A stretch of DNA of 26,333 bases, taken from positions 1 to 26,333 of the IMG/VR virus record IMGVR_UViG_3300031963_000817; one strand, 5' to 3'. Below the pieces are notes generated by a model that saw nothing but the letters and a program-made list of their open reading frames with translations, was not told the origin of the DNA and ran no database searches. Source of the DNA: a virus. This document shows positions 25,119 to 26,333 of the stretch, in pieces; the stretch's first letter is position 1, and every line of letters starts with the position of its first letter. The translations under genes were made by a program, and so were the position numbers.

Positions 25119-25529
25119 CTTATTGGCGTAGCGTGCTGCACGCTTGTTGACCTTCCGGCCATAGGCTACGCTGATCCCCTGATTGTGGCAAGCTGCGGCA
25201 CGCCACAGATTGCGGGTCTTCCTCCAGCACATCGCCAGATGTTTCATTCCCGCGTCAGTCTGTGTCGCACAGGATGCTGCACGTATGTTCTTATACCCAA
25301 GCCCTCGCGCCGTCGATGGCAGGATTTGCAGTGGGCCTTTCTCCCCGGCAGCGCCAGTGCGTCCGCACTTCACGCCGCTCTCGACGTGGGCTACGCGAAG
25401 GGCGAAGTGAACGGGAACACCATGGCGCTTGGCCGCACTGATCACCAGTGGCTTCGCATCGGCACGCACTTCGGGTGCAGCAACCGCAAAGGCAAGAGCC
25501 ACAGCCGTGGCAGCAATGATCTTCTTCAT
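25107..25529 (-). CDS. Exported SLT-type lytic transglycosylase
   Basis: The product has 140 aa. The N-terminus is a clear Sec signal peptide: MKKIIAATAVALAFAVAA, with likely cleavage near VRADA (residues 21-25). The mature part is a compact lytic transglycosylase: catalytic Glu50 in AHVESGV, GEKGPLQILPSTARGLGY (62-79) and AACHNQG (112-118), equivalent to the AxYNxG motif. Four cysteines (55, 87, 101, 114) could form disulphides in the periplasm. AGGAG overlaps the upstream stop (TAGGAG) and sits 8 nt before ATG, so it is co-transcribed with the gene before it. It could remodel the host wall, act in lysis independently of the holin, or resemble conjugation/pilus-type transglycosylases. Confidence 0.85.
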   Translation of the reverse strand: MKKIIAATAVALAFAVAAPEVRADAKPLVISAAKRHGVPVHFALRVAHVESGVKCGRTGAAGEKGPLQILPSTARGLGYKNIRAASCATQTDAGMKHLAMCWRKTRNLWRAAACHNQGISVAYGRKVNKRAARYANKVVR

Positions 25530-25539
25530 GCACGATCTC

Positions 25540-26333
25540 CTACGATATGACCTGAAGCTGGTTCAGGGTCATGTTGTCGATAGCACCATCAGCATCATCA
25601 AGGATGCTACGCAACCTGTCGTGTGCGAGGTTGACGCCCAGAACGTATATCTGACCCGGCTTCACAGGACAGTCCTTACCAATTGAAAATTTCTCAGATT
25701 TGGGTGTGGCGTTAATGCCACAAATGTTGAAGGTCTTGACGATGGCGTTGTAGTCACCGTGGTTGGTGTTCACCCACTGCTTGAAATGTTTCCTATCGAT
25801 CATCATCGTGCCACTGGTGAACGGCTCACTGGGTGACTTGCGGTGCGCATCGATGCGCACGCGAATGCCGTTGCGCGGCATACGGCTGTAGTCCACCATT
25901 GGCTTGGCCTGACCCACCGTGTGCATCACCGTGACTGTCTCGCTGGCCGCATCGTTGAGATACGCCGCCAGCATGTCGAAGGCATCCATCTGGTTGGACT
26001 TGATCGTGTCGCGCATCGCGCCGATCTGGTTGAGGATAGCCCTCGTACATTTCTCGTAGTCGTACTGACTGAGGTTCAGCTTGCTGGCAAGCTCGTTGCC
26101 GAGATCGGCCTTAATGATGCCGTTCTCCCAGAAGCGTTCCTGCCCGGTGAACTTCGCATTGTACTTCTTGAAGAAGCGGACACGGTGATCTTCGACCATC
26201 GCCCTACAACCATCCTCGCCAAGCTCGACCAGATGCTTGATCAGCACCTCACCTGCGGTGCCATGGTTCTCAGCGAGGAAATCGTATATCTTCTTGCCAG
26301 CAGTCGAACTGTCGCTGAACATCGGCACTGCGT
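25540..26333 (-). CDS. C-terminal part of a possible replication helicase/primase-type protein (5' truncated)
   Basis: The frame is open to the right edge of the window; a GTG at 26328 is probably internal. About 264 residues are visible. The start of the visible part (KKIYDFLAENHGTAGEVLIK, then HLVELGEDG) resembles the C-terminal helical part of DUF927-type helicase proteins of phages and plasmids. The end, with FTSGTMMIDRKHFKQWV and FSIGKDCPVKPGQIYVLGV, looks like the small DNA-binding-like C-terminal region seen in such proteins. I base this on pattern memory only and could be wrong. The stop overlaps the ribosome site of the exported transglycosylase, forming a minus-strand operon that converges on the late operon. 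Confidence 0.4.
   Translation of the reverse strand, partial: AVPMFSDSSTAGKKIYDFLAENHGTAGEVLIKHLVELGEDGCRAMVEDHRVRFFKKYNAKFTGQERFWENGIIKADLGNELASKLNLSQYDYEKCTRAILNQIGAMRDTIKSNQMDAFDMLAAYLNDAASETVTVMHTVGQAKPMVDYSRMPRNGIRVRIDAHRKSPSEPFTSGTMMIDRKHFKQWVNTNHGDYNAIVKTFNICGINATPKSEKFSIGKDCPVKPGQIYVLGVNLAHDRLRSILDDADGAIDNMTLNQLQVIS

Overview
The window is a piece of a double-stranded DNA phage (or prophage) genome, most likely a short-tailed, podovirus-like phage of a Gram-negative host. Signs of this are tightly packed same-strand genes with ATGA/GTGA/TAATG overlaps, a DUF6682-type head-tail adaptor, a nozzle-like protein, several fibre proteins, a holin/endopeptidase cassette, and three successive large internal (ejection) proteins ending in a 2901-residue giant. 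GC content is moderately high. An alphaproteobacterial host is my guess from the style of the fibre repeats and codon use; no host marker is visible.

Layout on the + strand: the 3' end of a DUF5872-like gene (3-221), a 33-aa four-cysteine peptide (231-332), a small unknown gene (334-576), two adaptor-type genes (573-1894), then a run of tail-fibre or appendage genes (1903-4663). Next come a 467-aa protein built of 21-residue tandem repeats (4672-6075) and a fibre with a C1q/TNF-like tail (6124-7203). A four-gene lysis cassette follows (7212-8287: membrane-anchored coiled coil, M15 peptidase, two-TM holin, small membrane protein). Then come the nozzle-like protein (8287-10905), a small structural gene, and four internal-virion-type genes (11222-24988). 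The largest gaps between + genes are 48 bp or less, so 231-24988 reads as one late operon. The only internal promoter candidate is at 6072-6099.

A 118-bp gap (24989-25106) with inverted repeats separates this operon from a convergent minus-strand pair: an exported SLT-type lytic transglycosylase (25107-25529) downstream of the C-terminal part of what may be a replication protein (25540-26333, cut by the window edge).

Most notable: (1) a 78-codon ORF nested inside the giant gene (19089-19325), with a perfect AGGAGGT ribosome site and clearly better third-position GC than the host frame; (2) a low-GC block of about 200 codons inside the giant gene's zincin-like region, opening with a twin-arginine-like SRRGFLK motif; (3) a 63-bp tandem repeat array carrying palindromes and open in three frames. 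Family assignments are from memory of sequence patterns; no searches were run.
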